Of a stretch of 64,000 bases of DNA, positions 1 through 8,078 are shown piece by piece. The stretch comes from Caldithrix abyssi DSM 13497 (GTDB lineage: Bacteria; Electryoneota; AABM5-125-24; Hatepunaeales; Hatepunaeaceae). The first letter of the stretch is position 1; every line of letters begins with the position of its first letter. The notes under the pieces are model-generated. The model made no database searches, had not been told where the DNA came from, and saw nothing but the letters and a program-made list of their open reading frames with translations. The DNA lies in contig CAMBDS010000003.1 of assembly GCA_945865405.1 (NCBI GenBank), positions 76,374 through 140,373 on the forward strand, in the 5' to 3' direction. A program made the translations under genes and the position numbers.

Positions 1-41
1 GGTCTCCCGACCCTGCGGAAATCAAATCTCTTTGGCTCAGC

Positions 42-2255
42 ATGACATTACTTAGCCTCATCACACTGCTTGCGCTCGCAACCTCCTCCCTCGCCGCTGA
101 CCTCGGCGAGCTTCAGGTCTCGCCCCTCCCCCAGGGCAGCGCCACCTTCGTCGTCCGCGACCCTCAATCTGCCGTCCTCGTCGTCCAGACGACTGTCAAC
201 CCGCTCAGCTTCGAGTGCAACATGGGGATTATCCGCGTCGATAACCCCAACCCCGGCGAATACCGGCTCCATCTCTTCGCTGGCACAAATATGGTCACCT
301 TCAAAGCTGATGGTTACCTCCCCCTCCGCGAACGCTTCTACCTTGAGCCTAAAACCGCTTCTTCCGTACGCGTTGGGGCAAAAAAGCGAGGCGCATCCGT
401 TCAGGAGCGCCCAGAAATCAAGCTGATCTATGCACCCCTGCTTAAAACCGAACGGATCGGCGGCAGTCTCGACAATCGTATCTTGAACCTCGACTTCTCG
501 CACGGTTACGTCCTGCTGAAGCCTGAGGCTGGCAAGCATCGCGTCCGCCTCGTTAGTGAAGGTCGCATCTGGGAAAAAGAGTTCAACCTCGCCATCGGTG
601 ACCGCGTCGAGGACTCAGTCCGCTTCTCTGCCGAAGTAGTCGATTTGACCCCCTCTACCCAACCAGGCGGGCTCTACATCTCATCGCCGATCCCGAGTAT
701 CAAAGTTTACCTGAACGATGTCTTTCAAGGTTTAACCCCTCTGACTCTCGACAGCGTCCCCGCCGGAAACTACGAGGTGCGCCTCGAACGAACCCTCTTT
801 CAGCCCAAGTTAATGGAAATCGCCGTCAAGTCCCTCGACTACGCCGCCTACGAAGTCTCCCTCGTCTCCAACTTCGGCTACTTCAAGATCGACTCTGCCC
901 CAACCGGAGCACTTCTCCAAATCGACGGCGTCGAGCGTGGCTTGACCCCTTTCACCCAGCAGAGAGTCGATGCCGGGACTTATCTCATCAGGCTTTCCCG
1001 TCCCTACTTTCAACCGAAGGACACCACCATCGAGGTCATCGCTGGCGACTCGCTCCATCTGACTCTCAAAATGACCCCCCGTTTCGGCAAGCTTCTCGTC
1101 ACCTCGACTCCACTCGGAGCATCAGTCTCGGTCGATGGGCGTGAAGTAGGCGTCACGCCACTGGATTACGACACCTTGGTTTCCGGCTATCACCTGTTGA
1201 CAGTCAACGCCTCTCATCACCTCGACCGTGATGATAATTTCCTGATCTCAGACGGTGAGCAACTTGCCAAACATTACGATCTCGTCCCCAACTTCGCTAC
1301 GTTGAACGTTCTCGGCTCCCCCGAAGGAGCCGAAGTTACCATTGAAGGCGATGAGAAAGTCGTCACCCGGCTCCCCTTGTCAGGCCAAAAATTGAACCCC
1401 GGCATCTACAGAGTCAAGGTCTCCCATGAGGGTTATCGTTCCTTCGACGATGTCGCCCTGCTGGATCTGAATGATAACGACACGCTTGTGATCGACCTTG
1501 AACGGTTGACTGGCTTGCTCCAAGTTAGCTCCTCCCCTCAAGGCGCAAAAATCCTGCTCGACGGCGAGGAAGTCGGCGTCACCCCTACCTTCCTGCACGA
1601 CATCCCGACCGGCTGGCACAGCCTACGCCTCGATAAGTCCGGCTTCGACATCGTTGACGACTCAGTCACCGTCAAAGTCAAAGAGCTTTTGTCGATAGAT
1701 TGGCCACTATCAGCCGCCGGTACCAAGGAGTGGCGCAAACAACGAGCCTACGCCACCTTGAAGTCTGCCCTCGTCCCCGGTATGGGGCAAATATCGGCAG
1801 GAAAATGGCGTGGCGGATTGTGGCTGGGGGCTTTCGCCGGAGCACTTTACTTTGCTTCCGAAGCAAAATCTGACCACCAAAACCAGCAGGACATCTACGA
1901 CCGCGAGCGAGCTGCTTACCTCCAGTCCCGCGAAGAAACTGACGTCGCCAACCATCTCGCCAGCACCGAGTCGGCCTATAAAGAAATGAACGACCTTAAC
2001 GGCAAATGGTCGCTCTACCTCGGTTGCTCCGTCGGAATCTACGCCCTTCAGCTGACCGACGCCTGGCTCTTCGGTGCCGGTTCACGCCCCCACGCCAAGG
2101 CTTCCCCTCTCCAACTCGGCGCGACCATTCACGACAAAACCCTTATGGCGTCCCTTTCCTTCACCATCTTGGAGAGCGGCTTTTCAAGCCGCTCTTTCGG
2201 AGTGCGCAAGCTTGCTTGCGCCTCCTCATCTATCAACTCAAGGGAGTCCCAATGA
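42..2255 (+). CDS. PEGA-repeat secreted protein with DUF5683-like membrane tail
   Basis: The 737-residue protein begins with a signal peptide (residues 1-19, ending SLAA before D20). From about residue 210 to 556 there are five tandem PEGA repeats of about 70 residues. Each carries the small-beta pattern of a sugar/surface-binding PEGA domain: SxPxGAxVxxDGxxxGxTP, then AGxYxxRL. A segment around 571-680 (ALVPGMGQISAGKW followed by hydrophobic stretches and a coiled, charged linker) resembles the DUF5683 membrane region found at the end of such proteins. The likely place is the cell envelope, perhaps as a peptidoglycan or surface scaffold; the exact role is unknown. The stop overlaps the next gene's ATG (ATGA), so the two are probably translationally coupled. 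The last about 25 residues (711 onward) are encoded by two hairpin repeats rather than by a conserved domain. The ATG is chosen because the signal peptide starts there. Confidence 0.85.
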   Translation: MTLLSLITLLALATSSLAADLGELQVSPLPQGSATFVVRDPQSAVLVVQTTVNPLSFECNMGIIRVDNPNPGEYRLHLFAGTNMVTFKADGYLPLRERFYLEPKTASSVRVGAKKRGASVQERPEIKLIYAPLLKTERIGGSLDNRILNLDFSHGYVLLKPEAGKHRVRLVSEGRIWEKEFNLAIGDRVEDSVRFSAEVVDLTPSTQPGGLYISSPIPSIKVYLNDVFQGLTPLTLDSVPAGNYEVRLERTLFQPKLMEIAVKSLDYAAYEVSLVSNFGYFKIDSAPTGALLQIDGVERGLTPFTQQRVDAGTYLIRLSRPYFQPKDTTIEVIAGDSLHLTLKMTPRFGKLLVTSTPLGASVSVDGREVGVTPLDYDTLVSGYHLLTVNASHHLDRDDNFLISDGEQLAKHYDLVPNFATLNVLGSPEGAEVTIEGDEKVVTRLPLSGQKLNPGIYRVKVSHEGYRSFDDVALLDLNDNDTLVIDLERLTGLLQVSSSPQGAKILLDGEEVGVTPTFLHDIPTGWHSLRLDKSGFDIVDDSVTVKVKELLSIDWPLSAAGTKEWRKQRAYATLKSALVPGMGQISAGKWRGGLWLGAFAGALYFASEAKSDHQNQQDIYDRERAAYLQSREETDVANHLASTESAYKEMNDLNGKWSLYLGCSVGIYALQLTDAWLFGAGSRPHAKASPLQLGATIHDKTLMASLSFTILESGFSSRSFGVRKLACASSSINSRESQ
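2168..2227 (+). repeat. two REP-like hairpins forming the 3' end of the PEGA gene
   Basis: Positions 2168-2195 are a CTTGGAG-foot hairpin (AGCGGC stem, TTTTCA loop, then GCCGCT). Positions 2198-2227 are a second hairpin of a different family (GGAGTGCGCAAGC, then GCTTGCGCCTCC). Related copies lie at 10938-10967 for the first, and at 10861-10888 and 35790-35815 for the second. Both are read through in frame as the last codons of the upstream protein. Confidence 0.8.
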
Positions 2256-4993
2256 CCTCCCGCTTTAACAAAATCCTCGCCCTACTTGTCGCGACACTCT
2301 TCCTCCTTGCCTCCTGTTCTCTCGACACGCCGCAAGCTCCCCCCAACGATAACCCCTGGGATCCCGCCAATCCCTCACCGCCTCGTGCGCCCATCGGTCT
2401 ATCCGGTCAGGTCTTAAGTGAAACCTCCGTCTCGTTGCACTGGCAGGACAATTCCGGCAACGAGTCAGGCTTCTTAATACTTGAACCTTACATCTGGTAT
2501 GGTGACAATGTTGACTGGAGAATCGTCGATTCGGTTGCGGCAAATTCCCAAACAGACAGTTTGACCGGACTGCGGCCCGCCAGTGAATATAACTTTATGG
2601 TTGTCAGCTGGAATAAATACGGCAACTCTACACCAAGGCTCACTTTTCCGGCCTCGCGTAAAGGTCTCGTATTGAACACGGCAAACTCTTTGCCGACTCC
2701 CCCCAATGGCGTCACTCTTCAGCACTTGAACGGCCTCCGCGTCAAAGTCGTCTGGCAAGATAACTCAGCAAATGAAACATCTTTCCAGATCGAACAGACA
2801 GTCAATCAGGGTGCATTCCAATTGGCAGCGACACTCCCCGCCGATTCAACGACGTGGACAACCGAAAACCTCAATCCTTTCGAAACATACAGTTACCGCA
2901 TCCGAGCCACTAACGAATTCGGAACTTCCCCTCACGCAGAGGGCACCCCGATCCAACCCGGCGAAGTCTCCCTCTCCACCCCATACGACGTCACCGCCGA
3001 AGCCCTCTCTGAAACCGAAGTCGAAGTCCGTTGGAACGACTCCAACCTTGTCGCCGAGTCCTTCACTATACTCCAGAGCCTGAACGATTCGCTCCACTTC
3101 AACCACCTCGCCACAGTCGGCTCGGACACACTATCCATCGAGCTTGCCTCCCAACTCCCCAACACCAGCTACTTTTACCGCATCGTAGCCCAAAACCGGC
3201 TGGCAAACTCCTCTCCGTCTCTGGTCGCCCACGCCTCCACCGCCGAGACTATCCCCTGGCCCCCCTCTAACTTTTCAGCCCGGATAGACAACGAACTCGA
3301 CGTAGTCCTGAATTGGCGGGATAACTCAAGCAATGAAACCGGGTTTGAGTTGAGCGAGAGCGTTAACGGCGACCAGCCTTTCGCCACAATCGCCATACTT
3401 CCACGTTCGACCACAACCATCACCTTTCCAAATTGTCCTCTTTTTGTATCAAGGCGATACCGCCTTCGCGCAATTGGCGATTTTGGTAATTCGCCGGTTA
3501 TAGCTTCTGCGACCGTAACACCCGGTGCATTCCCTCCTTTGAGTCCTACTGACCTCGAAGTTTCCGTTCTAGGCGCAACCGAAATCCGAATTACATGGAG
3601 GGATGCATCTAAAATCGAACTTGAGTATGAGATTCACGAAAAATCGACAATGGGCGACTGGTACCCCGTCGCAACCGTCGATTCAAGCGTATTCGAATAC
3701 TCTTTTGTCAATCGCCGCCCCAATTCGCCCTACACTTACCGCGTTCGCGCCAAAAATAGCTTCGGCAATTCTGCATGGTTAACCTCGAGGCAGGTCACCA
3801 CCCCCGGCCCCCCGCAATCACCCACCGGCTTCTCCGCCGAAGGTGTCACTTCATCGCAAATTGACCTTTCCTGGTCGATTAACGGCGCAACGCACCAGGG
3901 CTTCATCCTTGAAGACAGCCTCTACGGCGCCGAAACGTGGCGTTTTGTCGATTCGATCAAATCCCCCGATGTCAGAACCTATCAGCACGGCAATGCAACG
4001 CGGCATCAGCGCACTCATTTTCGAATTAAGTCTTACAACCAGTATGGTGCGTCTGGCTTTTCCAATATCTACGGAGCAATGCCCTACGCCAAAGTCGCTT
4101 TCGTCGCCTGTAGTGACGCCGGCATAGTCGCTGTTGACGTCACCGACCCCGCTAACCCAACCGAGATCCGCCGCCTCGACACTCCCGGCTTGGCACAGAG
4201 AGTTTTTATCGAAAATAATCGAGCTTATGTGGCCGATTCCTACGGCGGAGTCGAGGTTTGCGATATCTCTTCACCTGCCTTAATGTTTGAAGTCGGTTCG
4301 TATGAAACGTATGGCAGAGCCTACAACCTGATCGTCGAAAATTCGATTGCCTATATTGCCGCAGGTGATTCCGGGCTTGAGATCGTTGACCTTACGAATC
4401 CAGCATCGCCTCAGCCTCTCTCTCGATTTGCAACTGCACCCGGTATCGCCAGAGGTGTTGCTAAAATTGCTGGCAACCTATATGTTTCGACTCAGGATCG
4501 CGGAGTTCTCCGGCTTAACGTCTCTAATCGACGTTCCCCCTCGCTGGTAAATGAGATCGGTTCACCTTCATCTTCGCAAGGTATTTGCGTCCACCACCGC
4601 AATACTCACGTCATGGTTGCGGAGTACTCTGCCGGAGTCCGTGTATTGACTGAGTATCTTGAGGAATTCGAGACCATACCCTTGGATGGCAATTCGTTTG
4701 ATATTGTCAGAGGACCTTCTGATTATGTCATCCAGTACTATGTCGCCAATTTAAATCGAGGTGTAATTGCACTGAGCATTAATCCGAATGCAGCGGGATT
4801 CATTATTTCTACGTTGCCCATGCCCGATGATACATGGGGGGTTGCAGTGGCGGGTCTAAATTTGTTGCTTGCTGCTGTTGATAATGCCGGTTTAAAGCTC
4901 ATCAATATAGCCGACTCTTCCAATCCGTCAATTACCAGCACATTCGTCACTCCAGGCCCCGCTCGCGGCATCGCCATCCGCGAGTACAAGTAA
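2252..4993 (+). CDS. FN3 / LVIVD-repeat lipoprotein
   Basis: This is a 913-residue predicted lipoprotein. MTSRFNK, a hydrophobic stretch and the lipobox LLASC (Cys22) mark the N-terminus. Six fibronectin type III domains follow (about residues 45-135, 147-232, 243-328, 337-424, 430-516, 522-608); each has a W in strand B and a YxxRxxA/xNxxG C-terminal signature. Residues about 614-910 are LVIVD-type beta-propeller repeats (AYVADSYGGVEVCDISSP and similar), found in outer-surface proteins. The frame is open upstream to 2006, but only the ATG at 2252 gives a signal peptide and overlaps the preceding stop by four bases. It probably acts as a cell-surface binding or display protein together with the PEGA protein. 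No catalytic residues are recognised. Confidence 0.88.
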   Translation: MTSRFNKILALLVATLFLLASCSLDTPQAPPNDNPWDPANPSPPRAPIGLSGQVLSETSVSLHWQDNSGNESGFLILEPYIWYGDNVDWRIVDSVAANSQTDSLTGLRPASEYNFMVVSWNKYGNSTPRLTFPASRKGLVLNTANSLPTPPNGVTLQHLNGLRVKVVWQDNSANETSFQIEQTVNQGAFQLAATLPADSTTWTTENLNPFETYSYRIRATNEFGTSPHAEGTPIQPGEVSLSTPYDVTAEALSETEVEVRWNDSNLVAESFTILQSLNDSLHFNHLATVGSDTLSIELASQLPNTSYFYRIVAQNRLANSSPSLVAHASTAETIPWPPSNFSARIDNELDVVLNWRDNSSNETGFELSESVNGDQPFATIAILPRSTTTITFPNCPLFVSRRYRLRAIGDFGNSPVIASATVTPGAFPPLSPTDLEVSVLGATEIRITWRDASKIELEYEIHEKSTMGDWYPVATVDSSVFEYSFVNRRPNSPYTYRVRAKNSFGNSAWLTSRQVTTPGPPQSPTGFSAEGVTSSQIDLSWSINGATHQGFILEDSLYGAETWRFVDSIKSPDVRTYQHGNATRHQRTHFRIKSYNQYGASGFSNIYGAMPYAKVAFVACSDAGIVAVDVTDPANPTEIRRLDTPGLAQRVFIENNRAYVADSYGGVEVCDISSPALMFEVGSYETYGRAYNLIVENSIAYIAAGDSGLEIVDLTNPASPQPLSRFATAPGIARGVAKIAGNLYVSTQDRGVLRLNVSNRRSPSLVNEIGSPSSSQGICVHHRNTHVMVAEYSAGVRVLTEYLEEFETIPLDGNSFDIVRGPSDYVIQYYVANLNRGVIALSINPNAAGFIISTLPMPDDTWGVAVAGLNLLLAAVDNAGLKLINIADSSNPSITSTFVTPGPARGIAIREYK

Positions 4994-5002
4994 CGCTGTT
5001 TT

Positions 5003-5069
5003 CTTGGAGCGCGGGATTTCAGCCCGCGTACAACATTAATCCCTTGGAGCGCGGGATTTCAGCCCGCGC
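5003..5069 (+). repeat. two tandem direct REP-like palindromes upstream of the transposase
   Basis: Two near-identical copies (5003-5028 and 5043-5069) of CTTGGAG followed by the palindrome GCGCGGGATTTCAGCCCGCG. They lie directly between the lipoprotein stop and the transposase start, 6 bases before its ATG. Confidence 0.88.
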
Positions 5070-5075
5070 GGATCT

Positions 5076-5507
5076 ATGAGTACAAGTCAACCAAAATATC
5101 CGCGTGGATTACCTCATTTCGATTTAGGCCAGGCATATTATCATTTGATCTTTCGGCTGAAAACTGGATTTCTTAATCCGGAAGAAATCGAGTTAGTCCG
5201 CAATCAGGTTATAAATGGCAATACCAAGTTTTACAGGTTAATCGCAATTCAAGTAATGGGAAATCATGTTCATATCGTGCTTCAACCAAACGCTGGGTAT
5301 TTGATCAACCGAATTATCGGAGGTATTAAATCCGAAACAGCGAAGCAAGTTAATGCCATACGAGGAGTGGAAGGCAGGTTATGGTCAGATAAATACTTCG
5401 ATAGAGTTGTTCGTAGCAAAGCTGACCTAGACAAGACACTCCAATATCTCGAATACAATCCTGTCAAAAGCGATATTGTGGACGATCCGTCTAAATATCC
5501 CGGCTGA
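5076..5507 (+). CDS. REP-associated tyrosine transposase (Y1/IS200-like, RAYT)
   Basis: A 143-residue Y1 (HUH) transposase-like protein. It has the His-hydrophobic-His metal motif at residues 64-66 (NHVHIV), the RLWSDKYFDR segment, and the C-terminal tyrosine helix LQYLEYNPVKSDIV (Y124/Y127), as in REP-associated tyrosine transposases. Known family members bind and nick single-stranded REP hairpins at a short conserved foot. There is no IS-type left or right end here. Instead two direct REP-like palindromes lie upstream and a head-to-head pair lies downstream, the classical arrangement of a RAYT locus. Length (about 140-160 aa) and motifs are intact, so it is probably functional. It is the best candidate for mobilising the hairpins scattered through this window. 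Confidence 0.9.
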   Translation: MSTSQPKYPRGLPHFDLGQAYYHLIFRLKTGFLNPEEIELVRNQVINGNTKFYRLIAIQVMGNHVHIVLQPNAGYLINRIIGGIKSETAKQVNAIRGVEGRLWSDKYFDRVVRSKADLDKTLQYLEYNPVKSDIVDDPSKYPG

Positions 5508-5530
5508 AAATTCGAACAAGAATAAATTCC

Positions 5531-5602
5531 CTTGGAGCGCGGGATTTCAGCCCGCGCAATACACTATTTCTCTTTGAGCGGGCTGAAATCCCGCTCTCCA
5601 AG
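5531..5602 (+). repeat. inverted pair of REP-like palindromes (BIME-like) after the transposase
   Basis: 5531-5557 is a direct copy of the CTTGGAG / GCGGGATTTCAGCCCGC unit. 5576-5602 is the same unit on the opposite strand, with a GCGGGCTGAAATCCCGC core ending in CTCCAAG. A REP and inverted-REP pair is the usual BIME arrangement. Confidence 0.88.
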
Positions 5603-5654
5603 ATTGTCTATTTAGTACTAACCAGTTAATTCCTTCATTTTCCGGAGACGACCA

Positions 5655-7940
5655 ATGCAAACCCTTAGATCCCTCACCCTGCTCGCCATGGCTGTTGCTT
5701 TCACAGCCTCCACAGCCTTCGCCAATGGCATCCTCCGCATGCCTCGCCCCCATGCCGACGACCGCTACATGAATCTCGATGAAATGCACATCGAAATCGA
5801 AATTCATGATCAGGTCGCCATCACCACCGTCAGGGACGTCTTCATGATCCCCGGCGACGAGCACATTGACGCCAACTTCCACTTCCGGCTCCCTCCCACA
5901 GCCAGCGTCACCGGCTTCGGCTACTACTTGGGCGACGAGCTAATCAACTACAACATCCGTCCCGGCGAACAAGGCGGCCCCGGCGGCGGCGCACCCGGCA
6001 ACAGCGACCTCCGCAACTACCTCGCTGGCAATCCGTTCAACATCTTCCTCGACTCAATCCCGCCCGGTCACTTCTCTGTTCGCCTGCAATATGTCGAGCT
6101 GCTTCCCTACGATTTCGGAGTTGTCAGTGCTGTTTACCCCTTCAACCTTGGCGATTTCTTGATGAGTCCAATCGACTCAGTCTCCCTCGAAGTCACCATC
6201 AACTCCCAACGCCAAATGACCGAGATACTCTGCTCTGGCGAACAAAATCAAATGACCGCCATCGAAATGCAAGGTCAATACAACGCCACGGCAACTCTAA
6301 AAACCCGCAATCTTTCCCCTCGTGCCGATTGGCGGCTTAACATCCGCTTCAACCAGGAGGACATAGGCGGCTGGATCTACACTCACCGCAGCGACAGCAG
6401 TAGCTCCGGCTACTTCATGCTCGTTATGGAACCCGGCATCGTCGATCCCGAAGAACAGGTTCAAAAATACTTCACTTTTGTCTTCGATCGCTCCGGTAGC
6501 ATGTCCGGTGTAAAGATAATTCAGGCGCGCTCTGCAGCAACTTACTGCATAGATCGAGTCGTGCCAGATGACCGCTTCAACATCATCGACTTCGCCACTG
6601 ATGTAAGGCAGTTTCGCCAGGACATGATTCCCGGCACCCAGGCAAACCGAACCGCTGGTCGAAATTATATCAACGGGCTTGGGGCAAACGGTACGACTAA
6701 CATCTACGATGCTTTGACACGGGCAGTTTCGCAAGACATGGGCGATGGTACCGTCAATCAGGTCGTCTTCATCACCGATGGTCAACCCACAGCCGGTGAA
6801 TCGACCGATCCCGAAGAGATCATGGAAGCCGTAGCCAACGCCAATCAACACAATGCCCGCATCTTCTGCTTCGGCATTGGTCAGGATTTGAATGCAGAGC
6901 TACTGAACGGCCTTGCCTTCGGCAATCGTGGTCAGGCATATTTCGTCGATCCCAATCGTGAACGCGTTGACTCGACCGTCGCCCAATTTTTCCGTTATAT
7001 CGCTACCCCCGCCCTCGGTAACCCCGTCGTCCAGTTCGGTGACGGACTTGAAACCGACAGCCTTGCTCCGGCCGAACTACAGGACATTTCAGCCGGTCGT
7101 CAGCTTTACCTCTTCGGACGCTACGACAATTTCGGCAATTACGAGGTTGCTCTCACAGGACGCATGGTCGATGGCGACACAACCTTTTCCTTTGCCGATA
7201 TGGAATTTCCCGAAGGCAACAGCGACAACGCCTTCATCCCCCGCATGTGGGCGAAAGCCACCATCGACGACTTGATCGACTGGATTGATGCCCACGGCGA
7301 GCGAGGCAATCAAGCCGTCATCAACAAAATCGTCGAGCTTTCGATCCGCTTCGGCATTCTGACTCGCTACACCGAATACGAGGAACCCCCCAACGCTGTC
7401 GAAGAACCCGCCATTGCCATGGTTATGGCAACGCCTGTCACCAACGGCGTCGAAATCTCGTGGAGCACCATCGGTTCTGCTTCTTCAGCACTATACAACG
7501 TCTATCGTGCCGACGGCGTCGAGTCCCCCTTTGTCAAGCTGAACGACTCGCCGCTTCGTAGCACCAAGTTCTTCGACTCGAACGTAAAACAAGGCGATCA
7601 CGCTCGCTATCGGGTTGAAATGATTATCGACGGCAAGTCCCTCTGGTCGATCATCATCGAGGTTGGCGCGATGCCGCTTGAGATCACGCTCGGCACACCG
7701 TTCCCCAACCCGTTCAACGCCATTACCAGCATCTCCTTCTCGTTGCCGGGTTTCCTCCCGGTTGAACTTGCCATCTACGATTCGCGAGGTCAGCTTGTCG
7801 AAACATTAATGAACGGTACTCAAGCCGCTGGTTCTCACAACGTCGTCTGGGACGCAGGCTCCCGTCCGGCAGGCATCTATCTGGCGAAGCTTACCGCCGG
7901 CACTTCCACCCGCACCCAAAAGCTCATCCTACTGAAGTGA
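5655..7940 (+). CDS. secreted VIT / von Willebrand factor A protein with C-terminal sorting domain
   Basis: A 761-residue protein with a signal peptide (residues 1-23, ending AFA). A VIT domain (about 38-165) is followed by a von Willebrand A domain (about 272-450) whose metal site is intact (DRSGS at 278-282, TTN near 344, TDG near 375). VIT+vWA pairs, as in inter-alpha-trypsin inhibitor heavy chains, act in protein-protein or matrix adhesion. The tail (about 675-761) is the NPFN sorting module: TPFPNPFNAI, AIYDSRGQ, AGIYLAKL, then a basic end KLILLK. A glycine/proline-rich linker lies near residue 107. Surface attachment or secretion through a type IX-like system is inferred from that tail. 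It is followed by hairpin repeats and a bidirectional terminator. Confidence 0.9.
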   Translation: MQTLRSLTLLAMAVAFTASTAFANGILRMPRPHADDRYMNLDEMHIEIEIHDQVAITTVRDVFMIPGDEHIDANFHFRLPPTASVTGFGYYLGDELINYNIRPGEQGGPGGGAPGNSDLRNYLAGNPFNIFLDSIPPGHFSVRLQYVELLPYDFGVVSAVYPFNLGDFLMSPIDSVSLEVTINSQRQMTEILCSGEQNQMTAIEMQGQYNATATLKTRNLSPRADWRLNIRFNQEDIGGWIYTHRSDSSSSGYFMLVMEPGIVDPEEQVQKYFTFVFDRSGSMSGVKIIQARSAATYCIDRVVPDDRFNIIDFATDVRQFRQDMIPGTQANRTAGRNYINGLGANGTTNIYDALTRAVSQDMGDGTVNQVVFITDGQPTAGESTDPEEIMEAVANANQHNARIFCFGIGQDLNAELLNGLAFGNRGQAYFVDPNRERVDSTVAQFFRYIATPALGNPVVQFGDGLETDSLAPAELQDISAGRQLYLFGRYDNFGNYEVALTGRMVDGDTTFSFADMEFPEGNSDNAFIPRMWAKATIDDLIDWIDAHGERGNQAVINKIVELSIRFGILTRYTEYEEPPNAVEEPAIAMVMATPVTNGVEISWSTIGSASSALYNVYRADGVESPFVKLNDSPLRSTKFFDSNVKQGDHARYRVEMIIDGKSLWSIIIEVGAMPLEITLGTPFPNPFNAITSISFSLPGFLPVELAIYDSRGQLVETLMNGTQAAGSHNVVWDAGSRPAGIYLAKLTAGTSTRTQKLILLK

Positions 7941-7945
7941 TAATT

Positions 7946-8010
7946 CTTGGAGGGCGGACACTCCTGTCCGCCCGTCGAATCCGGTACGACAGACTTCAGT
8001 CTGTCACCTT
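7946..8010 (+). repeat. two hairpin repeats of different families
   Basis: 7946-7974: CTTGGAG-foot hairpin with stem GGCGGACA / TGTCCGCC. 7983-8010: GTACGACAGAC / GTCTGTCACCTT hairpin. The second type also occurs at 10665, 10741 and 35821. Confidence 0.8.
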
Positions 8011-8014
8011 ATAA

Positions 8015-8058
8015 AAGAAAAGCAGTCATGCCGACCCTTCGGCATGACTGCTTTTCTT
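8015..8058. terminator. bidirectional intrinsic terminator
   Basis: A long near-perfect stem (AAGAAAAGCAGTCATGCCGA paired with TCGGCATGACTGCTTTTCTT, loop CCCT) lies between the convergent vWA and ammonia-lyase genes. T/A-rich flanks on both sides allow termination in both directions. Confidence 0.75.
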
Positions 8059-8078
8059 CATCCTTCATCCTTCATCCC

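Noticed and set aside
48-539. Long minus-strand frame opposite the PEGA gene
   Set aside because: It is a shadow of the strongly supported plus-strand signal peptide and PEGA repeats; composition follows codon bias of the real gene.
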